64,000 nt of DNA from Achatina immaculata (Eukaryota; Mollusca; Gastropoda; Stylommatophora; Achatinidae), in NCBI GenBank assembly GCA_009760885.1, contig CM019716.1, forward strand, positions 8,564,438 to 8,628,437. Reading direction: 5' to 3'. This document shows, piece by piece, positions 55,765-64,000 of the stretch. The number at the start of each line of letters is the position of its first letter. Position 1 is the stretch's first letter. Under the pieces are notes generated by a model. The model was not told the DNA's origin. It was given only the letters and a program-made list of their open reading frames with translations, and searched no databases. A program made the position numbers and the translations under genes.

Positions 55765-55925
55765 AAAAAAAAAAAAAAGCCCTGAGTCTAAAATTTGGTA
55801 CCAAAGAAATCTGGGAAGGTAAAGTGGCCAGGTGTGATACAGACCACATCACACTTTCATGTGCTGAAGGTCATGGAAATAGGAGCCTAACACCATACCC
55901 CTGGTATGGCTTAATGACATAGAAA
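55765..55925 (+). repeat. SINE copy 3, 3' part only
   Basis: After an A15 run, matches the body of the SINE at 42790 (GACCACATCACAC, GTGCTGAAGGTCATGGAAAT, CTAACACCATACCCC). The tRNA head is missing. Confidence 0.75.
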
Positions 55926-56113
55926 TGGGAATTTTGCCTTTATCTTTTACTACTCTTACTACTCTGGAAGGCAGTTGAATGATCCTTTTCTAACTTTCAC
56001 TTAGCCTTTCACGTATCAAATTAACAATGTATGTTTTGTTTTGTTGTTGATTATCATGAATTACAAATCTCTTTTCTATCATATATGTAATGTATATTTA
56101 AATGAACTTTCAG

Positions 56114-56218
56114 AATGGTGATACAGCTATTATGTGTTACTTGAGGGCAAGTAAACTTGACTGTGACATTCTGGAAGCTTTTCTTCGCTGTAATGCTGAT
56201 TTGTACATTAGCAACAAG
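56114..56218 (+). CDS. ankyrin-repeat gene, exon c
   Basis: Acceptor AACTTTCAG, 35 whole codons starting NGDTAIMCYLRASKLDCDIL and ending ADLYISNK, donor GTGTGT. This is a complete ankyrin repeat in register (NGDTA-M…DILEAFL-CNADLYISNK), one exon per repeat. Phase 0 on both sides. The usual TPLH is TAIM and G-A is N-A. Confidence 0.85.
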
Positions 56219-56439
56219 GTGTGTAACTATTGCTTTTATTTCAGTACTAACCTACACTTATTTAAAACAATTAATTTGTGACTTTGTACAAAATTTGATC
56301 TTTAAAAACTTTTTATAGGATAAATTGCCACTGTGTTTGGTCATTTTTTGCAGAGTCCTACTTTTTGTTGGGATTATCTGATTCATAAGATAGGTTTCTT
56401 CAGTATTTGTTTACACAGATATGAACGCATTGAAAAAGA

Positions 56440-57053
56440 TATATACTATACTACAAGTAAACACAGCAGTCCTAGCCAGACAAACTATACTACATGTAAA
56501 CACAGCAGTCCCAGTCAGATAAACTGTATTACATGTAAACACAGGAGACCTAGCCAAACTGTACCACCTGTAAAAATAGCAGTCCCAGCCAGATAAACTG
56601 TACCACATGTAAACACAGCAGTCCTAGCCAGACAAACCATACTATATGTAAACACTGCAGTCCTGATGAGACAAATTATACTACATGTAAACACAGCAGT
56701 CCTAGCCAGACAAACTATACTACATGTAAACACTGCAGTCCTGATGAGACAAATTATACTACATGTAAACACAGCAGTCCTAGCCAGACAAACCATATTA
56801 AACACAGCAGTTTTAACCACACAAACTATACCACTGCAGTCCTAGCCAGACAAACTGTATTACATGTAAATACAGCAGTCCCAGCCAGATAAACTGTATT
56901 ACATGTACACACAGCAGTCCCACCCAGACAAACTATACTACATGTAAACACAACAGTACTAGCCAGACAAACTATACTACATGTAAACACTGCATTCCCA
57001 GCCAGACAAACCATACTACATGTAAACACAGCAGTACTAGCCAAACAAACTAT
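56440..57053. repeat. 39-bp minisatellite, left block (about 15 units)
   Basis: Unit CCAGACAAACTATACTACAT + GTAAACACAGCAGTCCTAG. More diverged than the right block (60260-61080). One unit is split by LINE B3. Confidence 0.95.
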
Positions 57054-57070
57054 CTCTCTCTCTCTGAACC

Positions 57071-59041
57071 TTAAGTGCCCAGGGCACATGGGGCTTCCGC
57101 AAGGGTTTTCCACAAATGCCTGTCCTTTGCCTTTTTTTCTGCTCTTGCCCAGGTGAGCCCTCTATTGCTCAACATCCTTTCTGTTGTTCTTCTCCATGTC
57201 TCTTTTGGTCTACCCTTACTTCTGCTCCCCTGTGGTGTCCATCTTAGTGCTATTTTTGGTAGTGAGTTGTCAGTCATTCGGAGCACATGTCCCAACCATC
57301 GCCAGCGTCTTTCCTCAATAATTGTTGTCAGTGGTTTCATCTGCATTTCTGCTAATAAGATGTTATTTCTTATGGTGTTTGGCCAAAATATTTTTCTAAT
57401 TCTTCGTAAACATTTAGTCTGGAAAGAATTCAACTTGTTTTCTATGGTTTTGGTGATTTTCCAGCATTCACTTCCATAGAGTAGTACACTTAGAACATTA
57501 CTCTTAAATATCCTGATTTTCATATTTATGCTTAGTTTTTTTGATTTCCATATATTCTGCAGCATTGCAAAAGCCTGGTTTGCTCTAGTAAGTCTGCTGT
57601 TGATGTCCTCTGTGCTGTCTCCATTTTCTACTACTCTGCTGCCAAGGTATACAAATTCGTTGACCTCCTCCACTAACTTGTTATCTACTCTGAGTACATT
57701 TCTGTTGTTCACATTTTGCTTCATTAACTTTGTCTTTCCTACGTTGATCTTTAGTCCTATGTTGTTTGCATTCTGAGTTAGCTTGTTTATTTTATCTTGC
57801 ATATCTTTGTGACTGCTTGATAATAGACAAATGTCGTCCGCAAAGTCAAGGTCCTCCAGCACTGTGTCAAGGGTCCATTGTAATCCTCTGCGTTTGTCTG
57901 ACGTTGCCTCCTTCATTAACCAGTCTACTGCCAAGATAAATAATGTTGGTGATAGTACACATCCCTGTTTCACTCCTGTTTGTACCCTAAAGCTGCTGGA
58001 GGTATGTTCTCCACAGATAACTTTGCACTGAAAACCCTCGTATAGGGCTTTGATTACATTAACTATTTTATGGGGGAGGCCATGCCATCTTAGGATTTTC
58101 CACAGTGCATCTCTATTGACACTGTCAAAGGCTTTCTCAAAATCTATGAATAATGCATATGTTGTACTATGCCACTCATTTGCCTGTTCTAATATTTGTC
58201 TAAGTACAAATATGTGGTCTATGCATGATCTTCCTTTCCTAAATCCTGCCTGCTCTTTCTGAAGTTTTTCCTCAAGTGTTGGTACAATTCTATTGATGAT
58301 TATTCTGCAAAATACTTTACTGGTGAGTGGCAGCAGGGTAATGCCTCTCCAGTTCCCGCAATCTCTGAGGTCACCCTTCTTTGGTAGTTTTACTATAAGA
58401 CCAGTTTTCCACTCCTCTGGGGCTTTTTCTAAATCCCAAATTTGTTGTAATATCCGGCAAAGTTGTTTTGGTGTTTCTGTTTCTTCTGCTTTCAACATCT
58501 CAGTAGTCACTTCATCTTCACCTGGTGCCCTGTCTGATTTTAGCTTCTTTATCGCCTCCTTTACTTCATTTATTGTTATTGGTCCTGTATTGATGTTTAG
58601 TTCTGTTTTTGCTTCAGGTATGTCTATTGTTTGTGCTCCTTGTGTTCTGTTTAGTAGGGTGTTAAAGTGTTCCCTCCATCTTTCAATTTTTTCTCTTTCT
58701 CCACTGACCAGTTGTCCATTTTGTGTTCTTACTGCACTTTCACATCTTGTGTTGAAGTTACCTGTCATCTGCTTTGTGATTTTATATATGGTTTTCATGT
58801 CATTTGTATATGCTGCATTCTCTGCTGTTTCTGCTAAGTTGTCATAATATTGACATTTATCTTGAAGGCATGATTCCTTCACTTCTTTGTCTTTTTGTGC
58901 ATAATTACTTAAAACTCGTTCTTTAAGCCATTGTGATTTGGTGTTCAGTAATTTTCCCTTGATTTCTTTTCTTTGCTCTATCTTTTCCCATGTGGTCTCA
59001 CTTATCCATTCCTCTTTTCTCCTTTTCCGATATCCCAGCAC
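57071..59041 (-). CDS. reverse transcriptase and C-terminal domain of B3
   Basis: 656 codons, all RT motifs intact: AGFRKGRSCIDHIF, LFIDFEKAFDSVNRDALW (motif A), VKQGCVLSPTLFIL (motif B), DLDFADDICLLS (motif C FADD), then KINVGKTKLM, YLGSRVVENGD, LLYGSECWKI, WLGHVLRM, GRPKETWRRTTERML and the end PCALGT. The first Met used here is internal: the real frame enters from the endonuclease part at 59069-60058 through a 7-bp and a 2-bp insertion that together keep the frame but leave a stop between them. Potentially a source of active RT if translated. Confidence 0.94.
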   Translation of the reverse strand: MLGYRKRRKEEWISETTWEKIEQRKEIKGKLLNTKSQWLKERVLSNYAQKDKEVKESCLQDKCQYYDNLAETAENAAYTNDMKTIYKITKQMTGNFNTRCESAVRTQNGQLVSGEREKIERWREHFNTLLNRTQGAQTIDIPEAKTELNINTGPITINEVKEAIKKLKSDRAPGEDEVTTEMLKAEETETPKQLCRILQQIWDLEKAPEEWKTGLIVKLPKKGDLRDCGNWRGITLLPLTSKVFCRIIINRIVPTLEEKLQKEQAGFRKGRSCIDHIFVLRQILEQANEWHSTTYALFIDFEKAFDSVNRDALWKILRWHGLPHKIVNVIKALYEGFQCKVICGEHTSSSFRVQTGVKQGCVLSPTLFILAVDWLMKEATSDKRRGLQWTLDTVLEDLDFADDICLLSSSHKDMQDKINKLTQNANNIGLKINVGKTKLMKQNVNNRNVLRVDNKLVEEVNEFVYLGSRVVENGDSTEDINSRLTRANQAFAMLQNIWKSKKLSINMKIRIFKSNVLSVLLYGSECWKITKTIENKLNSFQTKCLRRIRKIFWPNTIRNNILLAEMQMKPLTTIIEERRWRWLGHVLRMTDNSLPKIALRWTPQGSRSKGRPKETWRRTTERMLSNRGLTWARAEKKAKDRHLWKTLAEAPCALGT

Positions 59042-59068
59042 CTCTTTTGCTGTTTCCTGTATAGTGTT

Positions 59069-60058
59069 TTATTGAACTCTAATATGGAATATGGACATTT
59101 CTGCTTCATCTTGTAGGACACTGAAGCGGTTCTTAAGTACTATTGAGAATTCATTTTTTGTTTGCTGGTCTATCAGTTTTCTTGTATCAAAATGTATCTT
59201 TCTGTGTTCTCCGATTTTGGCTTTCCTTAATTTTAGTTTTATTTTTGCTACCAGAAGGTTGTGATCACTTCCTACATCTGCTCCTTTCCTTGCTCGCACA
59301 TCTTGTAGTGACCGTTTCCACTTGTTGTTTATTAGTATGTGATCAATTTGGTTTTCTGTGGTTTTATCTGGTGACCTCCAAGTCACCTTATGGATGTTTT
59401 TGTGTTGGAAAATTGTCCCTCCTATGGTCATCATGTTTTCTTCACAGAAACTCCACAGTCTTTCTCCATTTTCATTTATTTCTCCGATTCCTTCTCTTCC
59501 CATGATTTTTCTTCTATCTTCATTTCCTTCACCTACTTTTGCATTGAAGTCGCCCAAGATGAGTAGCATATCATGCTTGGGTATTGTTTCTACTGTTGCT
59601 TGGAGGCTGTTGTAAAAATCTTCTTTTAATTCCTCTTCAGCTGCTTCTGTTGGTGCATAACAAACTATAATAGACAGCTTCGTGAATCGTGAGTTGAACC
59701 GTGCATATAATAATCTCTCATTTATTGGGGTCCATTTCAGCAATGCTTTTGATGCTTCTTTTGTTATAATCAATGCTACTTCTCCTTCATGAAGATCTTC
59801 TTTACCTGACCATATTATTGTGTCTTCTGTGTGCTGTGTTGTTAATTTCCTTGTGCCTTGTCCTGTCCATCTTGCTTCTTGTATTCCTAGTATGTCTAGT
59901 TTATATCTGTGCATTTCCTTGATGGTTTGTGCTAGTTTTCCAGTCTGGTTAAGTGTTCTTACATTCCAGCTGCCTATTTGCATCTTATGTTTAGGTTCCA
60001 GGAGGTCTGCAGTCGGGCTGGGGACTTCCAGTGGCTGGCTTTCATCCACAACCTTCAT
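59069..60058 (-). CDS. AP-endonuclease domain of B3
   Basis: 329 codons from MKVVDESQPLEVPSPTADLL. IGSWNVRTLNQTGKL (start of the nuclease fold), DILGIQEARWTG (Glu), SIIVCYAPTEAAEEE, LILGDFNAKVG, NQIDHILINNKWKRSL and GSDHNLLVAKIKLKL (Asp-His). All catalytic blocks are present. Stops at IRVQ-stop caused by a 7-bp tandem duplication near 59085 relative to B1; about 20 bp later a 2-bp insertion restores frame. Confidence 0.93.
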   Translation of the reverse strand: MKVVDESQPLEVPSPTADLLEPKHKMQIGSWNVRTLNQTGKLAQTIKEMHRYKLDILGIQEARWTGQGTRKLTTQHTEDTIIWSGKEDLHEGEVALIITKEASKALLKWTPINERLLYARFNSRFTKLSIIVCYAPTEAAEEELKEDFYNSLQATVETIPKHDMLLILGDFNAKVGEGNEDRRKIMGREGIGEINENGERLWSFCEENMMTIGGTIFQHKNIHKVTWRSPDKTTENQIDHILINNKWKRSLQDVRARKGADVGSDHNLLVAKIKLKLRKAKIGEHRKIHFDTRKLIDQQTKNEFSIVLKNRFSVLQDEAEMSIFHIRVQ

Positions 60059-60259
60059 GGGCTCAGTTTCCTGATACGCATTTCTCCTTCCACCTGCATT
60101 TGCTTTTTCCCTTGCTTCCGTTTCTGTAGCAGTCTGATAGTTTTTTTACCAGATAGGGTTGCTGGCCCTATGCTGAACCCTCCTTAGTCGCCTTTTACGA
60201 TCATGCATGGTGGGGTACAGTGGTCCTATTCTTTGCAGATCCCGGGTACCACACGGGGG

Positions 60260-61080
60260 CAGACAAACTATACTACATGTAAACACACCAGTCCCAGCCA
60301 GACAAACCATACTACATGTAAACACACCAGTCCCAGCCAGACAAACCATACTACATGTAAACACTGCAGTTCCAGCCAGACAAACTATACTACATGTAAA
60401 CACAGCAGTCCTAGCTAGACAAACTATACTACATGTAAACACAGCAGTCCTAGCTAGACAAACTATACTACATGTAAACACAGCAGTCCTAGCTAGACAA
60501 ACTATACTACATGTAAACACAGCAGTCCTAGCTAGACAAACTACTACATGTAAACACAGCAGTCCTAGCTAGACAAACTATACTACATGTAAACACAGCA
60601 GTCCTAGCTAGACAAACTATACTACATGTAAACACAGCAGTCCTAGCTAGACAAACTATACTACATGTAAACACAGCAGTCCTAGCTAGACAAACTATAC
60701 TACATGTAAACACAGCAGTCCCAGCCAGACAAACTATACTACATGTAAACACAGCAGTCCCAGCCAGACAAACTATACTACATGTAAACACAGCAGTCCC
60801 AGCCAGACAAACTATACTACATGTAAACACAGCAGTCCTAGCTAGACAAACTATACTACATGTAAACACAGCAGTCCTAGCTAGACAAACTATACTACAT
60901 GTAAACACAGCAGTCCTAGCTAGACAAACTATACTACATGTAAACACAGCAGTCCTAGCTAGACAAACTGTACTACATGTAAACACAGCAGTCCTAGCTA
61001 GACAAACTATACTACATGTAAACACACCAGTCCTAGCTAGACAAACTATACTACATGTAAACACACCAGTCCTAACCAAA
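60260..61080. repeat. 39-bp minisatellite, right block (about 21 units)
   Basis: Very homogeneous units ACTACATGTAAACACAGCAG + TCCTAGCTAGACAAACTAT, one shortened by 3 bp at 60541. Unit variants cluster (CCAGCC versus TAGCTA), so local unit spread by unequal exchange is likely. The 13-codon period gives long false frames on both strands. Confidence 0.97.
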
Positions 61081-61090
61081 CATTATTATA

Positions 61091-62513
61091 CAGGATGGCA
61101 CAGAGCCAACTAACACATATACAAAAAAATATGTCATAAACATTTGAAATCAAAGGAGAAGAAATCTTGAAACATCTGTGAAAAATAATAGTACATCCCA
61201 TTTATTATTAAATACTCACAAACCTATTTATTGAAAATTTATCAGAGAGATGGTATCTATTTGAGGCTGTGCATGTCTGCATTTCTGGAAATCACTGTGC
61301 ATGCGCCTGACATTAGTCAGTGATGGCAACCTCATAAACTATGACTTGTCTGAGTTATTGAATTGTTATCATGTGTCTCCAGCGCACAGTGTGTGTTAAA
61401 AATCATGACAGGAAAAAGTCAGGAACACTAATATTGGGAGAGCAAGAAGGCCATGTGATGTCACTGAAATAAAGATATCTGAACAATCACAGAACAACAG
61501 TCATACTGCTTCATGGTGTGTATGTTGTTGCTCTATGCTGTTGAAAATGAAGGCATTTGAGTGAGATCCAAGTTATCTTAGGTGCAGCATGACAAAGGAT
61601 TCTACCGTGGTGATATGATGATCTAAATTTACAGTGACAGTTTCTGTTTTGTTATTTACACAAAAAAATATGGCCTCACAATCTCAGATACTGCATTGTG
61701 ACAGACTGTCTTGATTCTGAAAGAGCTGCAACTTGGTGAGATGATTTAGCAGCTAAAATAGTGTCACAGCCAAAACAGTGTCATGATTCCTTATACATTT
61801 GACAGGACTCAGCCACGATATCTCATGGAGTACACATGAAAACAGCTGACACAGTTATCAAGACACATATCGGACTGCTGCTGGTGACACACAGAAAACA
61901 AATCCCACTGGCAGGAAATATGGCAGCCAGGTGGGTTCACCATACTTGCAGGAAACGTATAGAGACATAGTTGTCACTTTCTTTCTCAAGCCATCACATA
62001 ATGACTCTGTGAAAACATCCTCACAACATTAGATACAAACCCAGATTGACTCTAAACCACAGCTTTCACACCTTCACAAACCATGCGTAGCATTCCACTC
62101 AAATCCCATGCAACACATTATCTGCATGCCTGAACTGAGTGAAAAAGTCTAGGGAAATCACCCTGTTAGCCAGAGTATATAGTCAGAGCCATTAACTTTA
62201 CATAACTCTTGCAGGGTTGCACACACTGAAAAACATTTTGTTACATTAAAAACTGCTGTTACTTTTGGAATATACAACAGCTTTTCATGTAGTTCACGGG
62301 TGACCAACATCTCATATTCTGTTTATTGACTAACCTCAACAAAAGAAAGTGAGTTTTGTTGGTCTTCAACAGATTGTTAAGATCTCTGGTTCTTTCTTTA
62401 ACAAGCCAAGCATGGGGTAAAGAATACAAACTGTACTTCCTTGTCCCTGTTAAAAAGTTTTTGAACAGTTTTATTCAAATTTAAAACATGTTAGTTGACT
62501 TTGTGCCACCCTG
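61091..62513. mobile_element. 1.42-kb DNA transposon with TIRs and TA duplication
   Basis: Inverted 25-bp ends (61091-61115 and 62489-62513) with three mismatches; CAGGATGGCACAG against CAGGGTGGCACAA. TA flanks both sides (61089-61090, 62514-62515), as for IS630/Tc1/mariner elements. Length fits an autonomous element, but frames are too decayed for me to name a transposase (a stretch near 61440 reads RPCDVTEIKISEQSQNN). Confidence 0.85.
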
Positions 62514-62581
62514 TATCTTCTGTTATGTCCAGCTTCTTTCCTTATTCACTTACTTCCTGCCTTGTTTTTATTCACTTTCAG

Positions 62582-62659
62582 CAAGGAGAGTTTCCGCTGG
62601 AGCTAGTCACATCACACCATGTGCCAGATGCTGTGCGAGATGTGTGCCTTCGATACGTG
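62582..62659 (+). CDS. ankyrin-repeat gene, exon d
   Basis: Acceptor TTCACTTTCAG, 26 whole codons (QGEFPLELVTSHHVPDAVRD … LRYV), donor GTAAGG. QGEFPLELV is an ankyrin repeat start following the K that closes exon c, and phase 0 continues. The rest of the gene lies beyond the window. Identity of the protein is unknown to me. Confidence 0.8.
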
Positions 62660-62914
62660 GTAAGGAAGTGAACAAAAACTTATTGCAGGGGGCAGTATGA
62701 ATATATAATAGAATGATTAGAATGATTTCTCACTCTGGTATTTGTAATAGAAAATTTTTTTTTGGAATGATTGGTAATAACCAGTTAGGATTCATTCAAA
62801 CTAACCAAGCAAACCCACAGAACAGCCATCTGTAACATGTTTCAAAGCACGTTGTCTGCAGTTGTGTAATTAATACTCCCAAAAGGAAATAAATTCAGCA
62901 TGTGTTGCAGATAT

Positions 62915-63440
62915 TATTATTTGCCATGCTGGATGGTGTTGGCAGTTATGCTTCTCCATCTTGTGCAGTCCATGATGTTTCTGATTATTTGCATCTTTTT
63001 TTCCAAAACCACATCTCTGTTCCTTCCAGTTTATTTGTCATCTTTTTATTAATTGTCCAAGTTTCACAATCACATAGCAATACTGGTTCTGTATATCACT
63101 GTAATACTCTCTTCCTCGTGTTTAGGGACATCTGCTTTGTTTGTATCTTCTTCATATCATAAAAAAGCTGCCTTTATCTTACCTATTCATGATTTTATTT
63201 CATTTGTGTACTTGCCATCGGCTGTTATTGTTGTGTCACGGTAATTTGGATTTATTTACTTGCATCAATGTCTTCCTGTTTGAAAGGATGTTGCACTTTG
63301 GTATGTTTGTTCTTTTCAATATTACCATTGTTTTTGTCTTGTTGCTCTAGGCTTCTTTTATTGCTCTCTTCAGTAATCTTGTTCATAAGTTTCTGCACAT
63401 TGCTTTCACACTCTGTTATTGTTAAGGTACTGTCATTGTA
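62915..63440 (-). mobile_element. RTE-like LINE C-terminal fragment, family I
   Basis: Minus strand: YDMKKIQTKQMSLNTRKRVL, EPVLLCDCETWTINKKMTNK and ETSWTAQDGEA in shifting frames, the YLG…ETWT…SWT region of RTE-like LINEs, with an ATTATTATT tail at 62911-62920. Distinct from family E. 5'-truncated and decayed. Confidence 0.8.
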
Positions 63441-64000
63441 CTAAATAGCTTTGTTATGGTTAACTCTTCCCCTGCCATCCTTGCTACTGAGGTCTTCCGG
63501 TTAGTCAAGTTACTGCCATCCTTGTTATAGCGAGGTTTGTTTCATTGCAGTGTAAAACTGGTGTAACTTTTGATTGTACATGATTTATCTGCTCATGTCT
63601 GGTGACCTTTCATAGTTCAGTCCAAAGCGTGGCTAACAACTGAGTGAAATTGATGTTTTAATTGAGAAATTTCAATATTTATTGTGATTTCGGAGACATA
63701 AAGACATGTCCTATGACCAGACCACTGTTCCTGAATGTGCCCCAAGTAGATCTAGACCTATTAAATGGACTGGAGAAGTAGTTAGAAGGTTATTTCAGAC
63801 ATTATTTTAGGGAGAATGCCACCACACGACATTGACAAGATCGGATGAAAATTTAAGTAGACATCGCTGATGGTAAACATTGTACATCTAGGCATTGCCG
63901 ATGGTAAGAAGTACACAATTATCAGCTAAAATCATCACACTACTTCTTTTTTTCCTAAAAAAACTCTTCATTTATGAAATCTTCTTACATTTACAGCTAT
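63441..64000. other. no gene recognised
   Basis: AT-rich intronic DNA of the presumed ankyrin gene. No exon with matching phase or transposon identified. Confidence 0.5.

Larger units (their letters stand above)
57051..60259 (-). mobile_element. near-intact full-length RTE-like LINE, family B (copy B3)
   Basis: 3.2 kb on the minus strand: 5' start CCCCCGTGTGGTACCCGGGA (60259-), polyprotein frames 60058-59069 and 59041-57071, 3' (AG)n tail (TCTCTC at 57053-57065). Flanked by CA[A/G]ACAAACTAT at 57042-57053 and 60260-60271, consistent with a target duplication inside a minisatellite unit. Differs from B1 by few substitutions. Only two microduplications disrupt the polyprotein. Confidence 0.96.

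Noticed and set aside
58293..58847. 184-codon plus-strand frame (with an equivalent at 7106-7660 on the minus strand).
   Set aside because: Antisense shadow of the RT frame of family B; occurs in both copies only because the RT itself is conserved.
60207..61079. Long frames on both strands (up to 183 codons) in the 39-bp array.
   Set aside because: The period is 13 codons, so any stop-free unit gives an endless repeat-coded frame; no start context or other support.
60260..61080. Regular 39-bp repeats resembling a CRISPR array.
   Set aside because: Units are contiguous with no unique spacers, there are no cas genes and the context is eukaryotic; a minisatellite.

Overview
The window is eukaryotic nuclear DNA, most likely from an invertebrate animal. 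It is AT-rich, has GT-AG introns of many kilobases, and is dominated by APE-type non-LTR retrotransposons of RTE-like type, mariner/Tc1 transposons, tRNA-derived SINEs and AT-rich minisatellites. A lophotrochozoan (mollusc-like) host is my best guess, but nothing in the sequence proves it. There are no prokaryotic operons and no rRNA or CRISPR.

Two host genes can be seen through the repeats. (1) On the minus strand, three short exons (16420-16486, 12497-12640, 2882-2916) spell the N-terminal part of a BBS4-like (BBSome/TPR) protein, with consistent splice sites and phases. The exon between the last two was not found. (2) On the plus strand, four exons (25027-25122, 48167-48289, 56114-56218, 62582-62659), all whole-codon with AG/GT borders, encode consecutive ankyrin-type repeats. 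That gene spans at least 37.6 kb, and its introns hold most of the mobile DNA. The two genes point away from each other, with about 6-9 kb of repeats between them.

Layout. 0-12 kb: family-A LINE fragments, with a nearly complete family-B element (5711-8900) nested inside one of them and bounded by an exact 12-bp target duplication; a family-C copy follows. 12-19 kb: a mariner with a SINE in it, a second mariner, minisatellites, and a pile of LINE 3' ends with a foldback element. 19-22 kb: an I-type LINE with RNase H. 23-30 kb: more mariner, Tc1, RTE and unnamed repeats. 31.3-44.7 kb: a decayed virus-like DNA element bounded by a 21-bp exact inverted repeat. It carries tail-fibre-like repeats, tandemly duplicated modules, a coiled-coil/membrane protein, a GIY-YIG-like segment and a possible virion protein. 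It is interrupted by a 3.9-kb I-type LINE that sits between two roughly 0.6-kb diverged direct repeats. 44.7-56 kb: family C, E and A LINEs, a mariner and minisatellites. 56-62.5 kb: a 39-bp minisatellite split by the best-preserved LINE of the window (family B, 57051-60259), then a 1.42-kb TIR transposon with TA duplication. 62.9-63.4 kb: another RTE fragment.

Nearly every long reading frame belongs to a transposon, and all of them are broken at least once or 5'-truncated. LINE families are labelled A to I only for use within this annotation.
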